NCBI RefSeq assembly: GCF_035207705.1 | Contig: NZ_CP128187.1 | Coordinates: forward strand, 4,278,001 to 4,342,000 | Source of the DNA: Maribacter sp. BPC-D8 | Lineage (GTDB): Bacteria; Bacteroidota; Bacteroidia; Flavobacteriales; Flavobacteriaceae | Reading direction: 5' to 3' | DNA length: 64,000 nucleotides | Shown here: piece by piece, positions 47,199-56,349 of the stretch | Layout: each line of letters starts with the position of its first letter | Position numbering within the stretch: the stretch's first letter is position 1 | Position numbers and translations under genes: made by a program | The notes under the pieces: model-generated | What the model was told of the DNA's origin: nothing | Database searches by the model: none | Seen by the model: the letters and a program-made list of their open reading frames with translations, nothing else

Positions 47199-48083
47199 AT
47201 GAAAAATGTTCTAACCAATGCCTGCTTAATTTTTGTGCTGACCTGCAGTTTTGTGGTCAACGCACAAATACCTAAAAGCGAAAAAGAATACCTATTAGAT
47301 TTTAATAAAAGTACCATTGGTGATCAATGGCAAAATAAATGGGATGTGAAAGCAGATCCGTCAACCTGGTACGGTGTAGAGATCAATGATGGTCACGTAA
47401 CAGCATTAAAGCTGTATCGTAATAATCTTACAGGAGCTATTCCAGAAGGAATTTCAGCGCTATCACATTTACAAACATTAAATCTTGCATTTAATGTAAT
47501 CGAAGGTAATTTACCAGAAGATATATTTAAATTAGAAAAGTTGAAATCTATGCGTTTAGAGATGAATAAACTGACAGGTAATTTACCTCAAGATTATTCA
47601 AAAATGACACAATTAGAAGAACTGTCAATGTTTAATAATTTATTGCAGGGCACAATTCCGAATGGTATAGGAGAAATATCAAATTTAAAATCTTTAAACC
47701 TTTCAAGTAACTATCTAGAAGGAAGCCTGCCTAAGTCAATTGAAAAATTAGGTAAGTTAGAAAGGTTAGAGCTTTTCGGCAATAAACTTGCAGGTGCTAT
47801 AGAAGTAGATTTAGGGCGTTTGGTGAATTTAAAAGAATTGATTCTTTCATATAACCAGTTCGAAGGTGATTTACCAACCGGTATGGCAACCTTAAGTAAT
47901 TTAGAGTTTGTACAATTACAGGGTAACGATTTTAGATCTTTAAATTCACTGTTAAGAATGCAAAGTTCAAAACTTGCAGTTTTTGATAGCGACGATGAAT
48001 TTTTAAATATGAAATTTGGTACTACAGAAGCTAGTGCAACGCGTATTGTAGACACGAAATATGAAGATGTAAAGCGAAACTAA
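47199..48083 (+). CDS. Secreted plant-type leucine-rich-repeat protein (second of tandem pair)
   Basis: This 294-residue paralogue of the preceding gene has a signal peptide (about residues 1-23), the same cap pattern (LLDFNKSTIGDQWQNKWDVK...STWYGVEI) and about eight LRR units of 24 residues. The units include LYRNNLTGAIPEGI and LNLSSNYLEGSLPKSI. The C-terminal tail again ends TRIVDTKYEDV, matching TRMADTKFEDI in the first copy. The pair arose by duplication. There is no sorting domain and no known reaction. It is followed by a clear terminator. Confidence 0.88.
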   Translation: MKNVLTNACLIFVLTCSFVVNAQIPKSEKEYLLDFNKSTIGDQWQNKWDVKADPSTWYGVEINDGHVTALKLYRNNLTGAIPEGISALSHLQTLNLAFNVIEGNLPEDIFKLEKLKSMRLEMNKLTGNLPQDYSKMTQLEELSMFNNLLQGTIPNGIGEISNLKSLNLSSNYLEGSLPKSIEKLGKLERLELFGNKLAGAIEVDLGRLVNLKELILSYNQFEGDLPTGMATLSNLEFVQLQGNDFRSLNSLLRMQSSKLAVFDSDDEFLNMKFGTTEASATRIVDTKYEDVKRN

Positions 48084-48101
48084 AGAAGTTGAAATATAAA
48101 T

Positions 48102-48131
48102 TAAAAGGGATGCGAAAGCATCCCTTTTTTT
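48102..48131 (+). terminator. Terminator after the second LRR gene
   Basis: AAAAGGGATGC and GCATCCCTTTT flank a GAAA tetraloop and are followed by a T run. Confidence 0.9.
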
Positions 48132-48399
48132 GTTTGTAATAATCTTAGGTAGCGATAGTTTTATGATTACTTTAACCATAAAGACTTTCATTGCCAGAAG
48201 TGTTTTTTCGTAGTTTCGCCGATGATTAATTGATTTCCAAAAGTTTCTAGTTAAAGTCTATTTAAAATTGCAGTTCAATTTTAACAATACTTTGATTGTT
48301 TAAAGACATGAAAAGCAAAATTTAAGACGTTAGTATTGATATTTTATGGAAATAAAGTTCGGGAAGAATAATTAAGAATTGAGCTGAAATAGTGTCAAA
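48132..48399. other. Intergenic stretch with no gene seen
   Basis: This is the left part of the 428-base gap between the second LRR gene and the RND operon. It is AT-rich, with no open frame above chance on either strand and no hairpin or repeat beyond the terminator on its left and the operator on its right. It may hold an untranslated leader or a distal regulatory region. Confidence 0.5.
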
Positions 48400-48471
48400 G
48401 TCGTTTCACTTCGAAATTTGGTCGTTTCATTTCATTAGCAAAAATCTAACCGATATTAAAAAGTATTTTTG
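48400..48471 (+). promoter_or_regulatory. RND operon control region: 21-bp-period direct repeats and -7 box
   Basis: GTCGTTTCA occurs twice (48400-48408 and 48421-48429), 21 bases apart, extended to GTCGTTTCAYTTC in both copies. A perfect TAnnTTTG box (TATTTTTG) lies at 48464-48471, 41 bases before the operon ATG. No -33 TTG is visible, which fits an activator-dependent promoter. The 9 + 12 layout is that of LytTR-family sites. Confidence 0.55.
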
Positions 48472-48511
48472 ATCCTGTGTTTTTTAAAATACGCTTATAA
48501 ATTATAATAAA

Positions 48512-49642
48512 ATGCGAAAAATTATTTTTACCGTTCTAGGTATTTTACTAATTGTAGTATCCTTTTTTCTAGCAGGAGCTATTATTGATAGTAAGAAAAC
48601 TTTCAAGCCGAAATCTGAGAAAGTAGTGAAAACTGTTTTTACAGAGGTAGTAAAAAATGGCACGGTACCAATTGTAGTATCTGCAAATGGTAATCTTACG
48701 GCGAAGCAACGTGTAGAATTATACGCAGAGGTACAGGGTGTATTTAAAAAAGGGAGTAAGTTATTTAAAGAAGGGCAAGCTTTTCGTAAGGGCGAGACTA
48801 TTATAAGCATCGATGCAAATGAATATGCAGCAAGTGTGCAGTCTGCAAAGAGTAATCTTTTTAATCAGTTAACGGCAGTAATGCCCGATTTAAGATTAGA
48901 CTATCCAGATATCTATTCTAAGTGGCAAGATTACCTTTCAAACTTCGATATGTCAAAAACTACGCCGCCGCTTCCAGAATTGGCTACGGAGAAAGAAAAG
49001 TTTTTCATATCAGGTAGAGGTATTTTAACCAGCTTTTATAATGTTAAAAATTTAGAGCAACGTTTATCTAAGTATCGTATCGTGGCTCCCTTCTCAGGGG
49101 TTCTAACCGAGACCTTGGTAACCGAAGGTACTTTAGTGAGATCAGGTCAGAAATTAGGAGAATTCATTAACACCGAAGTATATGAACTTGAAGTTGCTAT
49201 TAGCAAGCGATATACCGATTTATTAAAAGTAGGCGAGTCTGTTGAACTTACCAATTTAGATGATAACACTACTTATAAAGGTAAGGTGACTAGAATCAGT
49301 GGTAGTATAGATCAGCTTACCCAAACGGTAAATGCATATATAGAAGTTGACGATAAGAATTTAAGAGAAGGTATGTACCTCGAGGCAGATTTAGATGCTA
49401 AGAAAGAAGAAAATGCTATTCAGGTAGATAGAGGGTTATTATTGGAAGGTAACAAGATATTTATTGTACGCGACTCGGTACTTGATAAGATAGATGTTAA
49501 TCCGGTTTATTTTTCAGATAAGAGTGTTGTACTCAAAAACGTACCTGATGGCATTACAATAGTATCTAAGCCTATTAGTGGAGCTTTTACAGGTATGGCT
49601 GTGAAAATTTACTCAGAACAACCAGAAAATACAAAAGAATAA
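48512..49642 (+). CDS. RND efflux periplasmic adaptor (membrane fusion protein)
   Basis: This 376-residue protein has an N-terminal membrane helix (about residues 7-25). A biotinyl-lipoyl-like half motif (LTAKQRVELYAEVQGVFKKG, about 60-80), a short helical hairpin, a second half motif (RIVAPFSGVLTETLV) and beta-barrel domains follow. It bridges the inner-membrane pump and the outer-membrane channel. Its stop codon shares a base with the pump ATG (TAATG), so translation is coupled. It is the first gene of a three-gene efflux operon controlled by the repeat-bearing region upstream. Confidence 0.93.
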   Translation: MRKIIFTVLGILLIVVSFFLAGAIIDSKKTFKPKSEKVVKTVFTEVVKNGTVPIVVSANGNLTAKQRVELYAEVQGVFKKGSKLFKEGQAFRKGETIISIDANEYAASVQSAKSNLFNQLTAVMPDLRLDYPDIYSKWQDYLSNFDMSKTTPPLPELATEKEKFFISGRGILTSFYNVKNLEQRLSKYRIVAPFSGVLTETLVTEGTLVRSGQKLGEFINTEVYELEVAISKRYTDLLKVGESVELTNLDDNTTYKGKVTRISGSIDQLTQTVNAYIEVDDKNLREGMYLEADLDAKKEENAIQVDRGLLLEGNKIFIVRDSVLDKIDVNPVYFSDKSVVLKNVPDGITIVSKPISGAFTGMAVKIYSEQPENTKE

Positions 49643-52600
49643 TGCGTAAACTGATAGAATATTTTATTCGGTATCATGTTGCCGTTAATGTTGTAGTTAT
49701 CTCTTTTGCCTTATTTGGTATAGTAGGGGCAAAGGCATTGAAGTCTTCTTACTTTCCGTTGACGGATTCTAAGAATATTGCTATAACCATTACATACCCT
49801 GGTGCATCGCCACAAGAGGTAGAAGAAGGTATCGTACTTAAGATAGAAGATAACTTAAAAGGACTTGAAGGTGTTGATCGTGTAACTTCTACATCTAGAG
49901 AGAATAGTGGTACTATTAATGTAGAGATCGAAAAAGGAGAGAATATCGATTTCATGCTTTTAGAAGTTAAGAATGCAGTAGATAGAGTACCTACTTTTCC
50001 AACAGGTATGGAGCCGTTAATTGTTTCTATTCTAGAAACTGTTCGTCAAACGATATCATTTGCTATTAGTGGAGAAGATATTCCTTTAGCAACCCTTAAG
50101 AGTGTTGGTAGAGATATTGAAAATGACCTTAGGGCAATGGAGGGAATTTCGCAAATAGCGATTTCAGGTTTCCCTGATGAAGAAATTGAAATTGCCGTCA
50201 ATGAAAATGACTTATTGGCTTATGGCTTATCATTTTCTGAAGTAGCAAGTTCAGTAGCAAATGCGAATATTCTAGTAACGGGTGGTAATATTAAAACTGA
50301 TGCAGAAGAATATTTAATACGCGCCAATAACCGCTCTTACTATGGTAGTGAGTTAGGTAATCTAGTTGTTCGTGCAGATCAGTCAGGTAATGTAATACGT
50401 TTAAAAGATGTAGCTATAGTAAGGGATCGTTTTTCTGAAACGCCGAATGCTACTTATTTTAATGGGAATTTATCTGTTAGTACAACTATTACCAGTACCA
50501 ATAATGAAGATTTAGTAGCTGCAGCTGATCAGGTAAATGAATATATAGTTGAGTTTAATCAAAAGTATAATAACATTAAGTTAGATGTTGTTTCTGATCA
50601 ATCAGTTACGCTGAATCAAAGAACACAGTTATTAACTGAGAATGCCATTATGGGTATGGTCTTGGTCTTAATATTTTTATCTCTTTTCTTGAATACAAGA
50701 TTAGCGTTCTGGGTTGCCTTTGGTCTGCCGGTTGCATTCTTGGGAATGTTTGTCTTTGCAGGTTTCTTTGATGTAACCATTAATGTACTTTCATTGTTCG
50801 GTATGATTATCGTTATCGGTATTTTGGTAGATGATGGTATTGTAATTGCCGAAAATATCTATCAGCATTACGAGAAAGGAAAGTCTCCTGTTCAAGCAGC
50901 TGTAGATGGTACTATGGAGGTATTGCCTCCTATTATTTCAGCGATTATTACAACTATATTGGCCTTCTCTATATTCTTGTTCTTGGATAGTAGAATTGGT
51001 GAGTTTTTTAGTGAGGTATCGGTTATTGTTATTTTGACATTAGTGGTATCGTTAGTTGAAGCATTAGTTATTTTACCTGCTCACCTTGCGCATTCTAAAG
51101 CATTACAACCAGTAGATAATAAGCCAAAAACTGGATTAGCAAATGCATTTGCCAAACTTAGGGTTATCAATGAATTCGGAGATAGGCTAATGATAGGTAT
51201 GCGTGATAAATTATATACGCCTGTACTACGTTTTTCAATGAATCATAAAATATTCATGTTCGCTGTATTTGCATCAGCCTTCATTTTAACATTAGGTTCA
51301 GTTGGTGGGGGTATTATTAGAACGGCTTTCTTTCCAAGAATTGCTAGTGATAAAGTAGGTATTGAGTTAGAAATGCCAAACGGTACCAATGAGAAAATTA
51401 CAGATTCTATTATCTCATTAATAGAAGAGAAAGCCATGATAGTCAATAGAGAATTGACAGAAGAATATATGGTTAATTCAAATAAAGATGTTTTTGAAAA
51501 TGTAATCAAAAAATTAGGGTCTGGTTCATCTTCAGCAGTATTGACTATTAACCTATTGCCTGGTGAAGAAAGACCTAATGAGATTTCTGCTGATATGGTT
51601 ACTAGTAGAATAGAAGAATTAGTTGGCCCAGTTGTAGGTGTAGAAAGTTTAATTTATGGTTCTGGTGGTAACTTTGGTGGGTCACCGGTTTCGGTATCAT
51701 TACTAGGTAATAACATAGAGCAGTTAAAAGCAGCAAAAGCAGAATTAAAGGGCATATTGACCAAGAATCCTAGATTAAAGGATATTGCAGATAATGATCC
51801 AGCTGGTATAAAAGAAATTAGATTGACCTTAAAGGAGAACGCCTATTTATTAGGATTAGATCTTCAAGCGTTAATGACTCAAGTTCGTGCAGGTTTCTTT
51901 GGGGTACAGGCACAACGTTTTCAGCGTTCTCAAGATGAGATCAGGGTTTGGGTTCGTTACGATAGAGATGAACGTTCATCAATCTCCAATTTAGATGATA
52001 TGCGAATTGTTACTCCGTCAGGTGATCGCGTACCATTGAGTGAGATTGCAGACTATACTATTGAACGTGGCGATGTTGCTATCAACCGTTTAGAAGGTAG
52101 GCGAGAAATTCAAGTTTCTGCCGATATGAAAGATGTAAAAGATAGCCCGACAGAAATCATGGCCGATATACAGAATGTACATATGCCAGAGATACAATCT
52201 AAGTATCCGACGGTAAGTGCATCTTATGAAGGTCAGAATAGGGAGCTAGAGAAATTGGTAGGCTCTTTGAAGTTGGTAGGTTTCACGGTAATATTGTTAA
52301 TCTACATTACTATCGCATTTACTTTTAGAAGTTTCAGTCAGCCATTAATGCTATTGTTATTAGTGCCATTTAGCTTTACGGCAGTTGCATGGGGGCACTG
52401 GATCCACGATTTCCCAATAAACGTACTTTCTATATTAGGTATTATCGCATTGATTGGTATTATGGTGAACGATGGTTTGGTACTCATCGGTAAGTTCAAT
52501 TCGAATTTACGAGAAGGGATGACTTTTGATAATGCCATTTTCGAAGCAGGTAAATCGAGATTTAGAGCAATTTTCTTAACATCGATTACCACTATCGCAG

Positions 52601-52929
52601 GTTTAGCTCCTTTAATGTTAGAGACCAGTAGACAAGCACAATTCTTAAAGCCAATGGCAATTTCTATTGCCTATGGTATTGGTATCGCTACAGTACTAAC
52701 CTTATTGATGTTGCCATTGTTCTTGTCGTTTAGTAACAACTTAAAAGCGCAGAATCTTTCTTTTGCTTCGGGTCATAAGATTACGAAAGAAGAAGTAGAA
52801 AGAGCGATTAAAGAACGAAAAGAAGCTGCCCATTTAGAGGGTCATTCACAAGAAGCAATTGAAGGTAGTGAACATCAAGAGCAAATAGAAGGTGGTTCAC
52901 ACCCATATAAGAATATAGATAAGTTATAA
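49642..52929 (+). CDS. RND efflux pump, inner-membrane permease
   Basis: This 1095-residue RND transporter has 12 membrane helices and two large periplasmic loops. Helix 4 carries the proton-relay Asp pair in GILVDDGIVIAENIYQHYEKG, and helix 10 has IMVNDGLVLIGKFN. The N-terminal YPGASPQEVEEGI and GVDRVTSTSRENSG stretches are typical of the AcrB/MexB superfamily. The last 60 residues form a polar Glu/His-rich tail (HLEGHSQEAIEG) that is unusual in length. The substrate is unknown (drug, solvent or lipid). It is coupled by single-base overlaps to both neighbours. Confidence 0.95.
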   Translation: MRKLIEYFIRYHVAVNVVVISFALFGIVGAKALKSSYFPLTDSKNIAITITYPGASPQEVEEGIVLKIEDNLKGLEGVDRVTSTSRENSGTINVEIEKGENIDFMLLEVKNAVDRVPTFPTGMEPLIVSILETVRQTISFAISGEDIPLATLKSVGRDIENDLRAMEGISQIAISGFPDEEIEIAVNENDLLAYGLSFSEVASSVANANILVTGGNIKTDAEEYLIRANNRSYYGSELGNLVVRADQSGNVIRLKDVAIVRDRFSETPNATYFNGNLSVSTTITSTNNEDLVAAADQVNEYIVEFNQKYNNIKLDVVSDQSVTLNQRTQLLTENAIMGMVLVLIFLSLFLNTRLAFWVAFGLPVAFLGMFVFAGFFDVTINVLSLFGMIIVIGILVDDGIVIAENIYQHYEKGKSPVQAAVDGTMEVLPPIISAIITTILAFSIFLFLDSRIGEFFSEVSVIVILTLVVSLVEALVILPAHLAHSKALQPVDNKPKTGLANAFAKLRVINEFGDRLMIGMRDKLYTPVLRFSMNHKIFMFAVFASAFILTLGSVGGGIIRTAFFPRIASDKVGIELEMPNGTNEKITDSIISLIEEKAMIVNRELTEEYMVNSNKDVFENVIKKLGSGSSSAVLTINLLPGEERPNEISADMVTSRIEELVGPVVGVESLIYGSGGNFGGSPVSVSLLGNNIEQLKAAKAELKGILTKNPRLKDIADNDPAGIKEIRLTLKENAYLLGLDLQALMTQVRAGFFGVQAQRFQRSQDEIRVWVRYDRDERSSISNLDDMRIVTPSGDRVPLSEIADYTIERGDVAINRLEGRREIQVSADMKDVKDSPTEIMADIQNVHMPEIQSKYPTVSASYEGQNRELEKLVGSLKLVGFTVILLIYITIAFTFRSFSQPLMLLLLVPFSFTAVAWGHWIHDFPINVLSILGIIALIGIMVNDGLVLIGKFNSNLREGMTFDNAIFEAGKSRFRAIFLTSITTIAGLAPLMLETSRQAQFLKPMAISIAYGIGIATVLTLLMLPLFLSFSNNLKAQNLSFASGHKITKEEVERAIKERKEAAHLEGHSQEAIEGSEHQEQIEGGSHPYKNIDKL

Positions 52930-54290
52930 TGAGATTAAAATTCATCATATTATTAGTATTTCTCCCGGTTTGTGTAATGTTTGCGCAAGAGAAAACACTT
53001 TCAAAACAAGAGGCGGTCGTAAAAGCTTTGGAAAATAATTTCGGAATTGAGATTGCGAAAAGCCAAGTTGATATAGCCGATAATAATGCCAGTATTCTTA
53101 ATTCAGGATATTTACCGACGTTAACCGGTACTGCTGGTGCCACATATAATACCAATGATACTACTACTGAATTTCCGGGTCAATTGAATGATGATGGTAG
53201 TGAGCGGGCAAATATAGAGGTTAATGATGCCGAAAGTCAAAGGTATAATGCAGCGTTGAATCTCAATTATACCTTGTTCGATGGTTTGGGTAGGTTCTAT
53301 AATTATAAAAGATTAAAGGAACAATACAATCTAAGTACGTTACAAGCACGTGAGACCATAGAGAACACCATGATTCAAATGTTTACGGTATATTTTGAAA
53401 TCGCTCGATTGACAGAAAATAAAAATGTACAAAAACAGGCATTAGAAATTTCAACAGATAGAATTCAACGTTCAGAATATTCTTTTGAGTATGGTCAAAA
53501 TACCAAGTTAGATATTTTGAATGCTCAGGTAGATATGACCAATGATAGTATTAATCTATTGAATACCGAACAACAATTAGCAAATGCAAAACGCGATTTA
53601 AATGTGGTATTGAACCAAGATTTAAATTCGCAATATGCCGTTGATACGACGATAGTATTTTTACCTAAGTTTCAGATTGTAGAGTTTATGGATCAGGCAG
53701 TAACAAATAATGTTGCTGTGTTGCAGACAGAATCTAACTTAACTATCAACGATTATGATATTAAGGTGAGCAAGTCGGGGTATTTACCGACCTTAAATCT
53801 AACAGGGTCTTATGGTTGGAACAGAAACCAAAATGCGCCATCTGCTTTCTTGACGGGTGCTATTTTTCCGGGTACGAATTCGATTGCCGGTAGTGTATCT
53901 TTAGGTGCAAGTCTTTCTTGGAATCTTTTTGATGGTGGTAGCACAACAGTAGGTGTAAAGAATGCGAAGATTACCTATGCGAATCAAGAATTATTGCGCA
54001 AGCAGGTAGAACTAGAGGTGAGCAGAGATATGCAGAATGCAATGGCATTGTATGAGAATCTTTTAAAAATATATCAGATTCAGGAGCAGAATGTATTTAC
54101 CAACCAAAACAATTTTGAACGTTCTAAAGAGCAGTTTCAATTAGGGAGTATTACATCGATTGAGTTTAGACAGGCACAGATCAATTTATTGAATGCCCAG
54201 ACCAATAAGAATTTGGCGAAGTATGATGCAAAGTTGGCAGAGCTTCAATTATTACAGCTTACAGGTCAGTTATTAAATATAGAACTGTAA
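52929..54290 (+). CDS. TolC-family outer-membrane efflux channel
   Basis: This 453-residue protein has a signal peptide (about residues 1-18, MFAQ cleavage). Two TolC repeats of long helices and beta strands follow: the first contains ALNLNYTLFDGLGRFYNYK, the second LGASLSWNLFDGGSTTVGVKNAK. It forms the trimeric exit duct of the RND pump. The gene overlaps the pump gene by one base. No terminator hairpin is obvious before the next gene (53 bases). Confidence 0.94.
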   Translation: MRLKFIILLVFLPVCVMFAQEKTLSKQEAVVKALENNFGIEIAKSQVDIADNNASILNSGYLPTLTGTAGATYNTNDTTTEFPGQLNDDGSERANIEVNDAESQRYNAALNLNYTLFDGLGRFYNYKRLKEQYNLSTLQARETIENTMIQMFTVYFEIARLTENKNVQKQALEISTDRIQRSEYSFEYGQNTKLDILNAQVDMTNDSINLLNTEQQLANAKRDLNVVLNQDLNSQYAVDTTIVFLPKFQIVEFMDQAVTNNVAVLQTESNLTINDYDIKVSKSGYLPTLNLTGSYGWNRNQNAPSAFLTGAIFPGTNSIAGSVSLGASLSWNLFDGGSTTVGVKNAKITYANQELLRKQVELEVSRDMQNAMALYENLLKIYQIQEQNVFTNQNNFERSKEQFQLGSITSIEFRQAQINLLNAQTNKNLAKYDAKLAELQLLQLTGQLLNIEL

Positions 54291-54343
54291 AAGGGTTTAG
54301 AGTTTTTAATCTCGATTGTCGAGTAAATTAATTAGGGAATAAC

Positions 54344-55012
54344 ATGTATAGCGATAGAACAAATAGCGAGCTTATAGAGATTCTGGATCAACATTCATTA
54401 CTCACTTTTGAAGCGCAGTTAAATTTACAAGATGAGTTACAGAAACGTACTGTTGTTGTAGATTTAAGTGGTTTAGAAACTACTATTGCGAATAAACTAG
54501 CTCAAATAAATAATCTAGAGTATTTAAAAGATTTCGGATTTCAAGCTAACAAAACGGCAGATGGCTTAACGGTTACAAGAACTACCAAAGCTTTATTAAC
54601 CGATGTGCTTGCTGTTATTGTTGGTTTGTTAGTGTTCTTTTTAGGTATATATGGGTGTATAAACTTGGTGTATACGTTTATAAATGGTGATGAGTTAGAC
54701 GTATTTACTTTGGCATATAAATTTGCAATGGCAAGTTTAGTTTTTATAGGGATAAGTTTCTTCAGCGGATTACAACGTTTGTTTGATTTTTACGGATTCG
54801 AATTAAGTAAGCTTAACGGATTGGTTACTTTAAAAAAACGCTTTGATGTGAAGTTAGAGGAAATCAAGGTGAATCCTTCAGACATTCATTTAGATAGCGA
54901 TCATGATTTACTTTCGCTAAAATTGGGTCACGATACTATATTTACTTCTAATGGTGGTAATTTAATACAGAGCCTAACCTTAAAAGAGCTTGCAAAAGAA
55001 TTAAAATCATAA
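54344..55012 (+). CDS. Membrane protein of unknown function
   Basis: This 222-residue protein has a soluble N-terminal part (residues 1-78) with a helix LIEILDQHSLLTFEAQLNLQDELQKR. Two membrane helices follow (about 83-108 and 121-143), then a C-terminal soluble domain (145-222) with strand-rich KLNGLVTLKKRFDVKLEEIKV. No known motif was recognised. It is nine bases from the CPXCG gene on the same strand and may share a transcript with it and with the RND operon. Function cannot be assigned. Confidence 0.78.
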   Translation: MYSDRTNSELIEILDQHSLLTFEAQLNLQDELQKRTVVVDLSGLETTIANKLAQINNLEYLKDFGFQANKTADGLTVTRTTKALLTDVLAVIVGLLVFFLGIYGCINLVYTFINGDELDVFTLAYKFAMASLVFIGISFFSGLQRLFDFYGFELSKLNGLVTLKKRFDVKLEEIKVNPSDIHLDSDHDLLSLKLGHDTIFTSNGGNLIQSLTLKELAKELKS

Positions 55013-55021
55013 ATTACAGTC

Positions 55022-55204
55022 ATGTTCGAGCATTATTTTCAATGTCCGTATTGCTGGGAAGAAGTATCTATGCTTCTTGATCCTTCCGTTTCACAACAGA
55101 CCTATGTTGAAGATTGCGAGGTATGTTGTAACCCGATAGAGGTTACTCCGCAGTTTCAAGAAAATGAGCTTATCGGTTTTGATGTTCAGAGTATAGAACA
55201 GTAA
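55022..55204 (+). CDS. CPXCG-motif cysteine-rich small protein
   Basis: This 60-residue protein has two Cys pairs, CPYCWEE (residues about 8-14) and CEVCCNPIEV (about 33-42), plus acidic stretches. This is the CPXCG family of small zinc-ribbon-like proteins common in Gammaproteobacteria and Bacteroidota, of unknown role. No signal peptide is seen, so it is likely cytoplasmic. It overlaps nothing but ends one base before the stop codon of the convergent GIN-domain gene. Confidence 0.85.
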   Translation: MFEHYFQCPYCWEEVSMLLDPSVSQQTYVEDCEVCCNPIEVTPQFQENELIGFDVQSIEQ

Positions 55205-55885
55205 TTATTCTGGTATTGCAATTTTACCACCAAATGTATCATCTTTATCTACAGATTTTGGTTTGCCGTACACGGTAATCGACCCACCCGCTTTTACTTT
55301 AGCAATGACAGCTTCACTAGCATAAACTTCAGCACTACCACCAGATAGTACAATTACAGTACTACTTTTGGTCTTTAGACCTTTATTTAAAAGTCTACCT
55401 CCGGTATTAATCATTACTTCTTGATTGCCGCTAGTGCCAGATAATTTTATTTCGCTACCACTTATGCTTTTCGCAGAAATATTATTGTAAGCGATATTTA
55501 AGGTGATGGTACTGGCATCTTGTGCCTCAATAGCAAGGTCTGTACCAATGACTAATCCTGTAGAAATAATACGAGAGTTCTTATTTGCATCAATAACCGA
55601 AAGTGCTTCAGTATAGAAAAGTTTAATGTTTAATATGGAGTTCAATACAGATTCGCCCGAGCACATTTTCAATCGTAAACGACCGTCGTTTTCGGTTATG
55701 CTCAAATCTTTTTTGTTCTCTGCAGCTATTTCAATTTTATTCTCTTCGCCCTTTACAAGGGTAACACTAATTCTATCATACACACGAAGCTCTCTATATT
55801 TTTCTAAAGGAATAGTGGCGACGCTTTGTGCAACAGTGGTCAAGGTATAAAAGCAGATACAAGTAAAAAGTAGAATTAATCTCAT
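55205..55885 (-). CDS. GIN-domain (DUF2807) secreted protein
   Basis: This 226-residue protein has a signal peptide (about residues 1-20, TTVAQ) and a right-handed beta-type GIN/DUF2807 head domain. The domain shows repeating short strands: GEENKIEIAAENK, RLRLKMCSG, SSTVIVLSGGSAEVYA and KAGGSITVYG. Many Bacteroidota carry such proteins, called putative auto-transporter adhesin heads, at the surface or in the periplasm. The upstream in-frame ATG at 55939 gives no signal peptide, so the start at 55885 is chosen. Its stop abuts that of the CPXCG gene. Confidence 0.85.
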   Translation of the reverse strand: MRLILLFTCICFYTLTTVAQSVATIPLEKYRELRVYDRISVTLVKGEENKIEIAAENKKDLSITENDGRLRLKMCSGESVLNSILNIKLFYTEALSVIDANKNSRIISTGLVIGTDLAIEAQDASTITLNIAYNNISAKSISGSEIKLSGTSGNQEVMINTGGRLLNKGLKTKSSTVIVLSGGSAEVYASEAVIAKVKAGGSITVYGKPKSVDKDDTFGGKIAIPE

Positions 55886-56014
55886 GTAGCGTTGGCTATT
55901 TGGTGATGTAAAGTTAAGGCACAAATAGGTTTGTACCACAAAAGGGCAGAAGTGGTTTTTATTGATGATAGATCATTCAACTTTGAGAATATATAGGTAC
56001 AAGCAAAACGGAAG

Positions 56015-56085
56015 GTCAGTTCGAGTGTTTTTGAAAGGAGCATAGCGTATTTTAAAAATGTATCGAGAACAGGTCTGGAACACGC
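56015..56085. repeat. 71-bp direct repeat, copy 1
   Basis: It starts GTCAGTTCGAGTGTTTTTGA and ends TCTGGAACACGC. It matches copy 2 at 64 of 71 positions by eye. Its segment GTATCGAGAA is complementary to TTCTCGATAC at 56090-56099, so it can fold into an extended hairpin. This looks like a dispersed flavobacterial intergenic repeat. Confidence 0.8.
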
Positions 56086-56178
56086 GAATTTCTCGATACA
56101 AATTTCTGCGTGCCTCGAAATTCACTCGAAGTAACATTTGAGATAGACAAAGAAGAATAGATGAATCGGAAACGCATT

Positions 56179-56249
56179 GTCAGTTCGAGTATTTTTGAAA
56201 GGAGTGTAGCGGTTTTTAAAAATGTATCGAGAACAGTTTTGGAACACGC
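56179..56249. repeat. 71-bp direct repeat, copy 2
   Basis: It starts GTCAGTTCGAGTATTTTTGA and ends TTTGGAACACGC, 164 bases after copy 1, with seven substitutions and no indels. The copies are in the same orientation. Confidence 0.8.
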
Positions 56250-56349
56250 TACCACACAAACTCCTTTTTAAAAGTTAAATAACACTATAAGTAGATTTAG
56301 GTTTTGCTGTTTTGTTATCTTAAACAAGCTTTTGCTCATTGTTGCCTTT

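Larger units (their letters stand above)
55886..56349. other. Intergenic region holding two copies of a 71-bp repeat
   Basis: The 464 bases between the GIN-domain and glycoside-hydrolase genes hold no open frame that I trust. The notable content is a pair of 71-bp repeats (listed separately) and inverted TCGAGAA/TTCTCGA segments. The rest is AT-rich and shows no promoter I can point to with confidence. Confidence 0.5.
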
